Below, piece by piece: positions 32,988-45,311 of a DNA stretch of 64,000 bases (the stretch's first letter is position 1; every line of letters begins with the position of its first letter). The translations under genes and the position numbers were made by a program. Source of the DNA: Magnolia sinica (lineage: Eukaryota; Streptophyta; Magnoliopsida; Magnoliales; Magnoliaceae). The stretch covers positions 58,503,493-58,567,492 of the forward strand of contig NC_080575.1 of assembly GCF_029962835.1 (NCBI RefSeq), written 5' to 3'. Under the pieces are notes generated by a model that did no database searches, was not told the origin of the DNA, and saw only the letters and a list, made by a program, of their open reading frames with translations.

Positions 32988-34505
32988 GAAAATCGGATGA
33001 AACTCCCCTTTTCGTAAGCCCCATCACATCGATGTATTCCCACTCCACCCCGACCACAACTTCGTCAGGGCATGGAGAGGCCACAGTGTACATGGCCAGA
33101 ATGAGTCAGGGCCCACTGCCGACTACTAAAGATCGTATGGCTGAAATGGAGAAAGCACAAAGAATGTTGATGTAGGAATGCAGAAATCTCTAAAAAGCCT
33201 TAACAACTCTCACACACAATGTAGCCTAAATGACGGCTCCTCCAATGATGGGTACTATGAATGGTCAAGAACAAAAGCTCCTAGCCGCCGAGAGCAGGCT
33301 CACTCGGGTCTACTCCTGCAGCAAGGGTAATAACTCAAGATGAAGCGCGACAGGTCATTGAAGAAGCCATCAGGACAAAAAGAGAATGTGAGAATATCAA
33401 CAGATTCAGATACCGAACACCATATCCAAGAGAGGTGGAAGATATTCCTTTTCCGGCCAATTCCAAGCATCCTAATTTTTAAAAGTTTAACGGAGATGGA
33501 TTGCCGGAGGAACACCTAATGCATTTCATCACCAGCATGGGAAATTTCTCTACAGTGTAGCAATATTGCCTCTGGCTATTTGGATCCTCTTTAACAGGTA
33601 AGGTGTTTCGATGGTACTCCAGTTAAGTGTCAGGATCGATGTGAACTTGGAAGCAGATGCAAGATGCCTTCATGTCAAACTTCTTCTCATCAAAGCATGA
33701 CGTCAGTATCACAGAATTAGCCTCGGTACGACAGAGAGAATGAGAACCCATGGAGAAATTCATAGACAGATGGAAGACGTTAGGAGCTTCTTACAAATAA
33801 TTGCCAGAGGAGAAAGAATAAGTGAAGATGTGCTTAAACTCTATAGAGACAGGAATCATATTCGGTTTCACCAGTGTCGACATCAGAACTTTTCGTGATT
33901 TAACTACAAAAGCTCACGCTTTGGAACTGATGACCAGAAAAATGCCAGCATTTCACTATGAAACTACCAAAAGGGGACCCAATAGGTTGATTACAAATGT
34001 AGTCAATCATGAAAAGAAAAGTCATGACATGAGGGAAATAAGAGGAAAAAAGACCAAAAGGAAAGAAGAATCAATTCATCCCAGAGGCAGATTCGATGAT
34101 AAAAGGCCCAGTCGCTTAACTCTTATGAGGGGTTTGCATTCGAAAAGGAAGATGTAGTCCCTATGATGAATCAATTGCTGAAGGCTGGTATGATAAAATT
34201 ACCTCCATCCAAACACTTTGAAGAAGTAGTAAAAACAAGGGAAAGAGATTTCTATCGCTATCACCGTTTGATAGGGCACTTGACAAAAAATTGTTACACG
34301 CTGAAATGCATAATACAAAGAATGATAAACAGAGGCAAGATAATAATCAGAAAAGAAAAAAGAAACAGATGCAAAAGAGACAATGAATGTATTAACTGTC
34401 TAAGAAGATATTCACAAAAGAGCAACGAGAGAGCACTGCAAGATGATAGGCAAAGCCGCGGTAATCACCCTACGATCAGGAAAGAGGGTAACGAGTCCCC
34501 CTAGA
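32930..34505 (+). pseudogene. gag: Tat gag (capsid and nucleocapsid)
   Basis: A gag frame can be followed with stops from about 33000. A Pro/Ser/Thr-rich N-terminal part comes first, then TPYPREVEDIPFP (33415), the capsid core (LPEEHLMHFITSMGNFS at 33500-33550; WYSS; QMQDAFMSNFF at 33655-33690; EPMEKFIDRWKTLGASY at 33745-33800) and the ORF 33822-34157. A zinc-knuckle-like segment at 34240-34310 (RYHRLIGHLTKNCYTLK) lacks its expected first Cys. Stops occur about every 50-100 codons. Confidence 0.72.
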
Positions 34506-34639
34506 CAGAAAGCTGAAATGACAAAAGTAGAGGTTACTCAGAATTACTTTGGCAGCAATAAAAAGGAAGAGAAGAAGAAAAATAGGGAAAGTGACTTATG
34601 ATGTGGTAAGCCATCTTAAAGGTTTACCAGCTTGATTAA

Positions 34640-35673
34640 GCGTTTATGATGCATTGAGGTTATCAGAGGACTCCCAACAAAGGTTGATCCAAGCCCTATC
34701 CAACAGTGATGTTAGAGAAGCACTACTTATGGAAATAAAAAATGGAGAGTGCAAAGAGCAAGAGGATTGCATGCCAGTAATTTCCTTTTCTGATGATGAT
34801 TTGACCTGTGATAAGGAGCACAATAGGCCACTAATGATCATAGGTCATATTTGCGGCAAACAAGTCAAGCGAATAATACTAGATAATGGGTCTGTAATGA
34901 ATCTGTTACCATTAACAATATTGAATAAGTTGGGATACTGTCGCTCTAATTTACACCCTAGTGGAATGATGATACAGGGCTTCAACCAAGATGGATAATG
35001 TGCGCTTGGTAAGATCACAGTAACATTGGAAATATGAGAGTTAACTACAAATGTTATCTTCCATGCAATTAATGCAGTGATGACATATAATCTCCTTTTG
35101 GGAAGACCATGGATGCATCAGTACAACATTATACCCTCCACCCTACATCAGTGTTTTAAATACTGTAAAGATGGGATACAACATAAAGTAATGGCTAATG
35201 CGAGACCATATACAGAAGTCAAAGCCTTCTTCACTAATGCTAATTACTATGATGGATTCGCCAGTAAAGAAGAAAATGAGAATGATGAAAACAAAGCCCC
35301 AAGAAATCCTCATATGAAGGTGATAAGAAAAGAAACTGCAAAAGCAGAATCGTTTGGGATGGCGAATATGAGAAAGAAATTTTACTTTGTACCTAAGCGC
35401 TTGAGACAACCGAGACAGCCTCCGTTGACGTTGTTATCACCCGAACAGCTGGAGATCTTACAGTCAAACTACACGGTACCGTTACCGTATGTCAAAAGGA
35501 GCAAGCCATTTCTGATCATTCCGAAAAGATTTCATGTCAAACCTAGCACAAAATACCCAGAACTGATCAAATTTTATGCCCCATTTGGAAATGAAAGAAG
35601 AAGAAAGGGTCGATACCGACACGAGTTATGGAAGGTTGACATTCGAAGATCTCAAGAGCTACAGTTCGGCTAG
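34640..35673 (+). pseudogene. pol: Tat protease region and linker
   Basis: This is an aspartic protease of the Tat/Athila type. ILDNGSVMNLLPLTILNKLG (about 34878-34937) carries the active-site Asp, here as LDNGS. A second conserved segment, YNLLLGRPWMHQYNIIPSTL, is at 35080-35145. Between them a stop at 34996 and another at 35036 break the frame. The open frame 35077-35673 continues as the linker towards RT. Confidence 0.75.
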
Positions 35674-37115
35674 CAGGAAAATCATGAAAAGTATGGGTTT
35701 TGATAGCAAAGAACCAACCGGCCTAAATTATGGGAATGGAATTGAAATTCCCATAGGGGTCAATCAGAGAAAGTGAGAGAAATTTTGAGGATTGGGGGCA
35801 GCATCTTTAGTGAATATGATTACAGTCGAGTCAGCAAGTGAAACAGATTTCGAAATAATTAAACACCCTAAAACAATTCCAAAGTAGATAGAAGACGGGG
35901 GTAACCCACAATTGATAGTTTGTGAGAAATAAATCTGAGAACAAAAGAAGAGCCGCAAAATACATTCATTAGTGCCAATCTCCTTGAATAGGAAGCTAAT
36001 CAATATATCCAACTCTTGAAAGAGCACAAGGATGTATTCGCTTGAACATATATGGAAATGCCAGGCCTAGAACCATCGATAGCAATGTATTAACTAAATA
36101 TCTCCAAAGACAAGAGGCTAATCAAGCAAGCACAAAGGTGATTCCATCCAGACCTAATTCCTCTGATAGAAGAAGAAATAAATAAGATGATAAAAGTTGG
36201 GTTCATCAGAGAGGTTAAATGTATTAAATGGATATCGAATGGTGTCCTAGTAAAGAAGAAGAGTGGGCAGATTAGGGTACATGTTGATTTCAGGGATCTA
36301 AATGAAGCTTGCCCAAAAGATAATTTCCCGTTACCGATAACTGAATTGTTGATCGATAGTACGACGAAGTGTGCTATCATGTGCTTTATGGACAGCTACG
36401 CTGGCTATAACCAGATAAGAATGACTCTTGAAGATGAAGAAGTCACGGCATTCAGAACTTCATAAGGAATTTATTGTTATAAAGTCATACTGTTCAATCT
36501 CAAGAATGTTGGTGCAACGTATCAGAGAGCGATGCAGAACATCTTTCAGGACATGATGCATAAACAAGTTGAATATTACGTAGACGATTTGGTAGTCAGA
36601 TCAAGCAACCATCAAGAACACCGCGAGCATCTGACTTCAGTCTTTCATTAACTCAGAAAGAAACAGTTAAAGATGAATCTGGCGAAGTGCACCTTTGGAG
36701 TGTCATCAGGAAGATTTCTCAGCTTTGTCATTAGACATAGAGGAATTGAAATTGACCCAGGAAAATTCAAGGCCATCCAAGAAATGCCACCACCAAAAAA
36801 GTTGAAAGAACTAAAAATCCTGTAAGGAAATTGACATACATTCGCTGTTTTATCTCGAACTTGGCAGGAAGATGTCAGCCGTTTTCTCATCTGACAATGA
36901 AAGGAATAGAATTTGTGTGGGACAAGTCCTCCCAGAATGCATTCGATTCAATAAAAGAATTGCTGAAACAACCTCCAGTATTAGTAGCTCCTATGAAGGA
37001 TAAACCATTGATTTTATACATATCTGTAGCTGAAAACTCATTAGCAGCTTTATCCTTGCTGAACCGGAGTCTGCTTCAGGTAACAATAGAAGAAAGAAGA
37101 TTTTTCCATCATTAG
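35674..37115 (+). pseudogene. pol: Tat reverse transcriptase
   Basis: RT can be read from about 36050 to 37060. FIREVKCIKWISNGVLVKKK (36200-36255), VHVDFRDLNEACPKDNFPLP (36280-36335), AGYNQI (36400) and the active-site segment EYYVDDLVV (36571-36597) are all present. The connection part (FVWDKSSQNAF, 36910-36945) leads to a sudden loss of homology after ENSLAAL (37050), where RNase H would begin. Stops are at 36463, 36648 and 36822. Confidence 0.82.
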
Positions 37116-38412
37116 AAATCAACAATGAAGCCGCTAAAGCACTTCCTATATCGTGTCTAGAGGTGACAACAGATGATTGGTGCCAGCCTTTTGTGAAATA
37201 CCTCAAATATGATATTCTGCTAGAAGATTCAGCACAAAAATAGTAGATCAAGCAAAGATCAAAAAGATTCATCATGTGTAGCGAGATATTATATAAAAGG
37301 TCTTACAATGAAATGCTATGGCGCTGCTTGGATAAACAAGAAGCAAGTCAAATGTTGTGAGAGGCTCATTCCAAAGAATGCGGAGCACATTAAGCCGGTC
37401 AAAATCTATTCCATTGAGTGCATAGAATGGGATATTACTGGCCCATAATGTTCAAGGACACTATAAAATATGCAAAGCGATGTCATGAATGTCAGGTCCA
37501 TGGAGATGTCATACATATGCCTCCTAAAGAGCTTCATCAATCAGTCACTTCCTGGCCTTTCACTACCTAGGGACTTGATGTCATTGGTCCCATAAATCTG
37601 CCTTCGTCTAAGGGAAAGCAATATATATTGGTAGCAACAGACTATTTCTCCAAATGGACAGAAGTAGTGGCACTCCGAAATGTCAAAGAGAAGGACGTCG
37701 TGAATTTCATCCGACTGCAATAATATATCGCCATGGCATCCCAAAAAGAACCATCACCGATAATGGTACTTCTTTAAAAAATAGGGGTATGGATAAGCTG
37801 TGTCAAAAGTTCGATATTCATCACTCATTTTTGACACCCTACTATCCACCGGCCAATGGATTAGTAGAGACATTCAACAAGACGATTGTAAAAATACTAA
37901 AGAAAACTATGACTGGAAACAAGCGCGACTGGGATGAAAAGCTACAAGAAGCTCTATGGGCCTACAGGACTACTCACAAAACCACGATAAAGGCTATGCC
38001 GTATTCATTAGTTTATGGTGTTGAAGCCATCATCCCAATCGAAACACAGGTCGCATCACTTAGAGATGCAGTACACTAGTTGATAACGGATGATGAAAAC
38101 ATAAGAATAAGGCTAGCAGAATTGGATTCGCTAAATGAAAAATGACTAGCAGCCTAACAGCGATTGCAATTGTATCAAGCAAGAATCTCTGCCACCTTTG
38201 ATAAGAAAGTCAAATATCACTCCTTCAAGAAAGACTGATAGTAGTCACCTGTAGAACAGGGGGCAAGTTCGACCCCAAATGGGACGAGACATACATAATA
38301 ACCAAAGTATACTCTAGTGGAGCGTACAGGGTTGTGGATCAAGATGGAAGAGGTGTTAGCATACTAATCAATGCTCGCTTCAACAAAATATATCGTCCCC
38401 GAAGGTGGATAT
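37116..38412 (+). pseudogene. pol: Tat integrase
   Basis: After a deletion that removes most or all of RNase H, the frame resumes (DDWCQPFVKYLKYDILLEDS, 37165-37225). A zinc-binding N-terminal region follows (37260-37400). The catalytic core shows DVIGP (37575), ITDNGT (37750) and the Glu-bearing NGLVETFNK (37855-37880). The last part (38090-38412) ends FNKIYRPRRWI and a stop at 38411. Stops and shifts occur at 37225, 37446, 37568, 38078 and elsewhere. Confidence 0.82.
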
Positions 38413-39629
38413 AGTTTTTATCCAGAAGATTATCAATACAATCCTTCTATATCAAAAGGGGGCAAGAATAAGCAAAATGATGAAACAACCTCAAAAGGCA
38501 ATGTCATGTATTGCTCTGTACACGAATGAATAAAAGGAAAATTCTCAAGCATATTCAAGCATATCAGTCACATCGTTGATCATTAACAAGTTGTCAAGCA
38601 TCGATTACGATTATCGCCATAATATCATTTACAACATCAATGGAATAAGCCTAAAAAGGCCAACCATACATTTACTACTCTCGATAAAATATTTAAAATT
38701 ATGCGGGTAGCAATGAGAAGCCAGTGGCCCTAAAAAACCCATATAGGCCATCACATGTTTAGACCCATGTGGGCAGTGGATGAAACCAATCACTACTAAA
38801 AGTCATAAACAGTCAAGGGTAGAAGGGGCTAATCACGTGTGAGACCAATGCCATCTGTATAGCTTCCGACAGTGTCATGGGGGAAGGTGAGAGAAAATGC
38901 CCTCCCATGAATGGGTCCGACCTTGCAGACAAAGAAAAAATGGGCTGCAGTGTGCGCTCTTTAACCATTGTCCATAGATAGGCAACCATGCATAAGACCC
39001 CCTAGATTCCTAGCTTGATTTCAATAGTAACTCATGGGGACAGGGTCTCTAAAACAAATTACCCCCTCATCGATAGACTGGGAGCCTTGAGTTTGGCACC
39101 CTAAGGTAGCCTTGCACACCCCGTGAACTCTAAAGAGTTACTGTGGCCAACCTTGTGCGTAAATCCCACCGAGTTCACGGCCCTGGTAATTTCACTGGGC
39201 CCCTTTGATGGATCGCGGTTTGTGAACTCCCCGGCTGTGATAAGTCTAGTGAACTCTAAAGAGTTACAGAGGCCATTCATGAGACCCGACTCGAACTACT
39301 CATGAGTCTAAAAAACTGTGGTTGATCCACTACTCAAGAGCTTAAACTATGTGTCAGACTAACCTCAAACCAAAATTAGCTCTGCCAATTAAAATAAGTA
39401 CCGCATAGGGGATATGTTGCATTAACAATTATGATAGATTGTTAATAAATCACATGATAGATTGAAGCATAATTATGTGGATTAACAAAGGAAATGTTAT
39501 ATCAACATGTGCTTAAAGTAATTATAATGGCAATATTTTAAAGACAAGTTTGTTTCAAACAAAACATTAGAATTTATTTGTGAATATTACAAAGCAAAAG
39601 ATATTACATGCAAACACAAATTTTTTTAC
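38413..39629 (+). other. Non-coding spacer between Tat pol and the antisense ORF
   Basis: I see no gene here. A polypurine-like AAAAGGGGG lies at 38454-38462, but the following bases do not match the 5' LTR start, so it is not the 3' LTR border. The sequence GTGAACTCTAAAGAGTTAC occurs twice, near 39122 and 39249, as a direct repeat that is itself partly palindromic (AACTCTAAAGAGTT). Confidence 0.6.
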
Positions 39630-42227
39630 AACTCCTCTAACATGCCTAATGCTGTCATATACCTCTAAAAATCTTCTCTCAACTAAACTTGTGTTGTAGC
39701 TTGGGTTTGTTCAGCTTCAAGAATGATCTTGGCCTGATCAGGAACGTCTGCCAGTTCTCTCTCCATAGAGGCAACCACTTCCTTATTTCTCATCTGTTCA
39801 GTCCTTTCGCTCTCGACAATACGGGCATTGACTTTAAGTTCTTATTTAATCTTGCAAATATTTGATTCATCTTCTTGTTTCTTCAATTCGAGCGTAGCTA
39901 TCTCCTTCTGCAGAAAAGCGATATGATTTTCAATAATCACCTTATTCTTGTCAGAGGCTTTCAGTCTATCATGAAGAGACTGATGCTTAGTATCATAACT
40001 AGATATTAAGTCATTAGTTCGAGCAATCTTCTCCTTGAGAGACATTAGTTCTCTTTGATGGTCCAAAATAGCCAGGTCGATGACTATGCTCTATGCTGAT
40101 TCTAACTTATTTATGGAGTTATAGAACTGTGACAAGGAATCATGCAGAGGAAGAATGTTGATATGAGACAGCCTCCCTGAATGTTCAAGAACCGCTAAGG
40201 CACTATCCAAGAAGGGCCATTGTGTGGGATCTTTGAAGGTGCTTATGATAACAGAATAGTGTTCTTGAAGAATATGAGCATAAGAGGTGATACTTTCTCC
40301 AAAGAAATTTGTCAGAAACCGTGGCTATGGAAATGGAGCCTGCAAACCCACTCGAAGTCGACATAATCGTAGCCAGAAAGGTAAAGAACTAAATAGTTAG
40401 AAATATTGAAATTGAACATGCAGGAATCTCAAGAGTTTAAAAAAAATTAATTTTTTTTAAAGGGAGAAGGAAGAAAAGGAAGCATACCTTCCCTGGGGGC
40501 AATCTGAGAACTTGCTAGAATGGGAGATGCTCCTGCCTCAGAAGATACCGGTATGTCTGCAGCTGCCACCGCAACATTGAGAGATAGTTCGTGAACCCCA
40601 GTACTTAAATCCAGGGTTGTTGGAGTAGGAATATTAATGGGATCAGAAATGAATTCTAAACTCCGAACTATGGTTGGATGGAGGCAAGACACGCAATGGG
40701 GGATTTCTCAACATGGACAGGGATATCGGCGACTACAGCAATGACTGGGGGGACTTGTATAGTATCTTAGTCCACCTCTATGCTTTGAGGGGAGAATAAA
40801 TTCTCTGCTTCTGCTTGACCATCTGAGAAAGGAATTTCCACTTCTCTAGACGTCGAGACTTCCGTTATAGTGGGGAGGGTAGCATGGCCCTGAGCGCCTA
40901 TCTCGATGGCTTCAGCAATACAAGGGGAATACGAAGCGTAAAAAGAGATAAAAAAATTTCACACGAAGAACAACTAGACCCCCCATAATCAACCTGTTCT
41001 TCTTCCTGAGAGGCCGCTCTAATAAGAGAAGTACCCGGATGATCTGGCTGGATTTCGATAGGTGGAATATTAGCTCTAACTTCACCCTGCTCGCTGACAT
41101 CTACTTCAATGTCCTCTTCTTGATTATCATTTAGTAGGTCGTTCCCTTCATTAATCAAGCTCATAGAAGAAGATGTTTCGCTAATTGAAGTATCAGTGGA
41201 ATAATCGGACGAGCTATCTTCTTCAGAGACTGCTTGTTTCCCCTTATAAGCAGTCTTCATGGGAAGGAGAGGGATGTTGCTATGCTAGGACTTTCGAAGA
41301 TAAAGACTTCACTCATGAGTGAGTCATGGGAGAAGCTGTAACAGTGGCCTGACCAGCAGCAGGAGAAATTGCAGTTGTAATACGATCTACAGTAGAGAGA
41401 GCCATGGCTATAGTTTGACCCTCTGCTTCTCGAGTGGGAGAAGGAAGAATGACGCCTGGGGTCTCAAATTCATCTATGGGTGTGGTTTGTCTCTCTGTCC
41501 ACTTGATAAGATCCAGAGGGGATCTGAAAGAAATCCACCCTTCCAGTGTGTTGGGCAACTTTATCTCTAATAGGTTCTTCAATAGAAATCTTTCGACGAC
41601 ATGATCTCTTTCAACGAAGTATCCTATCCCTTATTCAGGGTTGTAGTTCCTCATTCTGGGAGGAGGAATCCAGATGGGATGGTCGATGGGGAAACAATTA
41701 TGCACCAAGTAGTAGTGGTGTGACCACCAGCGCATTTAGGCATATGAAGCTTGTACTTGATGATTGAACCTGGGAAGGACGAAGCGGGAACCGAAGTTTT
41801 TGGCCAAATGTTGTTTTCATATTAGAGCCCAGTTGTACGGCTTGACCCCATAGCTCTGCATTATGTGGGTAACCTCTTCTCCCAGTTGGGGCACTGTTTG
41901 GTCATAACCGAACTACCTTGCAAACCTACTAGGGTGGTAGGGTTCCCTCCAGAATTCCACTCCTTCTCGAAGGGGTAGGCTACAAGATCAAATGCAGATT
42001 AGGAAGGCTCTCTTAATGGGTTCCAGATCATTATTATCTTTAACTTCCCTGTCTTCAGCTTGATGAATCAAATAGAAGGGGAAGAAGTAGATGGATTCCA
42101 TGTTTTCAATTTTATCGACGACCCATTCATATGCCTTCTTCACCATCTTCTGCCTCTGATAATAGAACAAAGGAGGATGCTCGGGGTTGATGTAAGCTTT
42201 CTTGGAATCATTATATGTCCATGGAAA
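39630..42227 (-). pseudogene. Antisense ORF of the Tat-type element, interrupted by CACTA
   Basis: This is a decayed minus-strand coding region. Its visible N-terminal part (FPWTYNDSKKAYINPEHPPL, KKAYEWVVDKIENMESIYFF at 42100-42225) is cut at 42228 by the CACTA terminus. A middle part (41313-41582: LEGWISFRSPLDLIKW) is followed by acidic Ser-rich sequence (40900-41260) and a long coiled coil near the end (39660-40070; LKEKIARTNDLISSYDTKHQ). Tat elements are known to carry an antisense ORF between pol and the 3' LTR, and this fits in position and strand. Its function is unknown. Confidence 0.65.
42225..42227. repeat. Candidate 3-bp target duplication AAA
   Basis: AAA precedes the CACTA terminus, and CACTA transposons make 3-bp duplications. 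The second copy is outside the window, so this is not confirmed. Confidence 0.3.
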
Positions 42228-42244
42228 CACTACCAGAAAAATGA

Positions 42245-42545
42245 GCAAAGGCTGCGGATTTAATCCATAGCTATAGACCTATGGCTACGGTTTTAGTCCG
42301 TAGCACGACCGTCGTCGTAGGTGCCGAGCCAATCAGACCAAAACCTATGGCTACGGATTTAATCCATAGCCATATCTTAAAATAGCTACGGATATAATCT
42401 ATAGAAAATATTTCTATAGCCAAAAGTACCTACAGCTACGGATATTATTGGTAGCTAAAAGTAGTATTAGATCTGTAGCAATATGACAAATTTTATAACA
42501 GCTACGGTTTTCAGATTGCCAGCTACAGCTAATATCTGTAGCTAT
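42245..42545. repeat. CACTA subterminal repeats
   Basis: Units resembling GGCTACGGATTTAATCCATAGCC occur at about 42250, 42283, 42347, 42383, 42432 and 42502. Each is an imperfect palindrome. Subterminal repeats are where CACTA transposases bind. Confidence 0.75.
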
Positions 42546-42573
42546 TTCTTACATTTAAAAAAATATTAAAATC

Positions 42574-42782
42574 ATTCATTCATTCAATTACCACCTGTAT
42601 AATCATTCATTCATTCAATTACCACCTGCATAGTCATTCATTCATTCATTCAATTACAATAATTCAATCAATTACAATCATTCATTCATTCAATTACAAT
42701 CATTCATTCATTCAATTGCAATCATTCAATCGATTACAATCATTCAGTCAATTACAATCATTCATTCAATAATAAATTAATT
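42574..42782. repeat. ATTCATTCAATTACAATC tandem array
   Basis: Degenerate tandem units of about 18-24 bases are built from ATTC and CAATTACAATC. Confidence 0.85.
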
Positions 42783-44269
42783 TCAATCCTTCATTCAATC
42801 AAAAGAAAGTGAGCATAGAGAGTGTCTTGGTAACCATGGAATCCACACCGATAGTAGACTGAGAGGTTGGAGTTTAAACAGAAGGTGACTGCTTGTGACA
42901 TTTTGAGGTTAGCATGACATTGAAGTCCACATCATCATTCAAAACTTGATGTAGGGCATGTGGTGTTAACCATATAATCTTTTGGCCTTCACCCTTAGCC
43001 TGCACAATTGAACAATATGAGCATAGTAAATAGTCAAAAAGGATGCGTAGGAAATGCTAACCCATTCCTTCATAAATGTATGATCGCTTTAACAATAGGT
43101 GGCTAAATAGTCAAGCCAATCTTCTCATATCAAGTCATAATCCAACTGATTCAGCACTTAGGGCCGCATGGTATTCAATTTACTTCGAGTCGAATACAAT
43201 TCTAGCAATACCCGACACTTTGCATATTTACACACGTTTAATTAAAATCGAGCCATTCACTACATGTATGGCTGTTTGATCGGCATTTCACATATTCGCA
43301 CACATTTAATTGAAACGAGGCCATTCTTTACACATGTGGCCATGTGCCCAGATTGAACAGTGACACAATCCACCTACCTGCAAGCATACATGCCAACAAG
43401 TTATCTCCACAACTATTGTTTGGTTTCCTTCAATGTCAAAAACTCTACAATACTATTGTCCGGCACTATTACATTCAATACCATCTTCCCTTATGTTGCA
43501 ACATTAACATCTGCAAAAATAGTAAAATACAATGCATGCTTGTAGAATGATAATCTGATTGTCCAAATTACATAAAAAAAGAAAAAAAGAAGAAGAAATT
43601 AATACATGGTGTGGACAGTTCTAGCTAACATGGCTTTTTATATACAAAAGCAAATAGAAGCACCGAAAGACGGTCGAATGCCCTTTCCTTTTTTATTTTC
43701 TTCTTCTTCTTTTTTATTTCTTAATTTTTTTTAAAAATCTAACTGCAATCAGGAATTTTTAGTATGATCCTCACACATAAAACCTTACATAACTGTTTAT
43801 TCAAGGAAAATCCATGGAAAAGGACTTGGGAGCGGATTAGTTACAAAGGATGAAATGTTTCACCTGTTGATAAATGGAATTAGGTATGCTCTGAAAGAAG
43901 GAAGAACAAACTTGAAAAACATAAATTTAATGACTTTGCCATTTTTAGATTTTCAGTTACTGAACTTCTGCTATTAGTGACTGTGGATGACTGTATTTTA
44001 CAAAACAACAAGTGCATTAGAAACAGCACAAATGTAGAATTACTGAGATAGGGAAATGGTCATTTGGTCAAGTTGAAAAAATGGCGTTTTTGTCATGTTC
44101 TTGCTTAGTAGTTCCCTTTTTTTCCCAATTGAATACTAGCAAGGCTCGAATGTATAATTTATAATTGTCAGTGTATCAACTATCATACTCTGCCCAAAAT
44201 ACAAGTTATAAACTTTCAAAGCAAATCAGGTTTTAGAATGTCTTGTACTAAATCTTTTCATTCAAGGAA
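42783..44269. other. Unassigned sequence inside the CACTA-like element
   Basis: A possible minus-strand exon lies at about 42795-43000 (reading AKGEGQKIIWLTPHALHQVL and preceded by an AG acceptor); I do not recognise it and it contains a stop. The remaining 43020-44269 is AT-rich, with no convincing gene; short ORFs at 43076-43550 look accidental. Confidence 0.4.
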
Positions 44270-44766
44270 ATGTGTGATATTCATGGTTTTCTTAACCTTG
44301 CAGTGAATGGGCAATACCATTCATTTGTTAGTGCCTGTCATCAGGAAAGACGGATACCATCTTTATTTCATTTCCATCCTAACCCAATTGAAAATTCATC
44401 AAAAGATGAAAACCTAAATTTTGATAAAGCAATCCTATTGGATAGGTTAATTAGATGCCATACATAGACTACATAAATGTTACACAAATGTTTTAGGAAT
44501 GCTCATTTTATCTATGAATGATTATTTTTTGAATCTTCCTTGAAAATGGTAAAACTTACAAGCATGGAGGACAAACTGCTACATTGCTGTCTAACTCGAG
44601 AGCTTGGACTGAGGTTGATTACTCAGTGTGCAAAGCTACAGGAAGAAAATTTTTCCAGCCAAAAATTCATATGCATATTAGATACTACACTGGTGATTGG
44701 ATACATGAAGCCAAAAAAAAATGTATTGGTAAAAGAAGCAAAAAATCCAAGTTGCATGGACTATAG
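44270..44766 (+). pseudogene. Unidentified plus-strand exon-like fragment(s)
   Basis: Two exon-like stretches lie on the plus strand. At 44305-44467 an acceptor-like CTTGCAG precedes an open frame (GQYHSFVSACHQERRIPSLF). At 44540-44766 another open frame reads ENGKTYKHGGQTATLLSNSR and later FFQPKIHMHIRYYTGDWIHE, ending in a Lys-rich tail. I do not recognise the protein. It abuts the BOR remnant in the opposite orientation at 44766/44767, which suggests a chimera of gene pieces. Confidence 0.35.
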
Positions 44767-45265
44767 CTGTTGATAAGCTTCTTGCATATTTCCATATAGT
44801 TGTCCTAAGCTTGCGTTCTTACTCATACTTTTACGTGTTGTGGCCACCAGTTGATTGCAAAGCAACTACAGGATTAATAGTTTTATGTTGAACGAGAACA
44901 TTTGATGGCTCAACAGATAAATCTTCGACTCATTGAGTTGCATAGATGGTATTCATGGGATTACCTGATGCTTAACAAGTAGCCAGGCTCTTTGCGTACA
45001 TTGGAGATTGTGGAATGACACCATTGGCTGGAGGAATTCCAATAAGACCACATAAAATGACCTGACATGAGGAAATGAGGATTTAAATAGAATAATTAGA
45101 GACCAGTCACCATTTATAAGAAACAATAGAACTAACCAACCATCAAAATTCAATATAACCAAATAGTGATTCTCATTGTCTTTTAATGCTTAGCTCATAC
45201 AGATATGTCAACAGGACAACCTTGTCTAGTCATATGTTGATTCCCTTTAGCTCCCTACTGGAAGT

Positions 45266-45267
<2 letters not shown>

Positions 45268-45307
<40 letters not shown>
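45268..45307. repeat. CA microsatellite in a BOR intron
   Basis: This is a run of about 20 AC dinucleotides between the fourth and fifth BOR exons. Confidence 0.9.

Positions 45308-45311
<4 letters not shown>

Larger units (their letters stand above)
31550..42227 (+). mobile_element. Tat-type Ty3/gypsy element, left part
   Basis: The element consists of LTR (31550-32282), primer site, gag, protease, RT, integrase and a downstream antisense ORF, an arrangement known from the Tat group. The element is cut at 42228 by a CACTA-like terminus, and its 3' end lies outside the window. It appears to have inserted into the end of Sirevirus C pol (CCAAG at 31545-31549 is the candidate target duplication). 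Both the RT-RNase H junction and most reading frames are damaged. Confidence 0.8.

Noticed and set aside
38454..38462. Polypurine tract and 3' LTR border of the Tat element
   Set aside because: The following sequence does not match the 5' LTR start TGTTGAGGCAT, and the antisense ORF still lies downstream.
42574..42782. Regularly repeated units that could suggest a CRISPR-like array
   Set aside because: Units are simple ATTC/CAATTAC tandems without unique spacers, in a plant transposon.
43076..43550. Short overlapping ORFs of 60-70 codons
   Set aside because: AT-rich, overlapping in several frames and without recognisable motifs.
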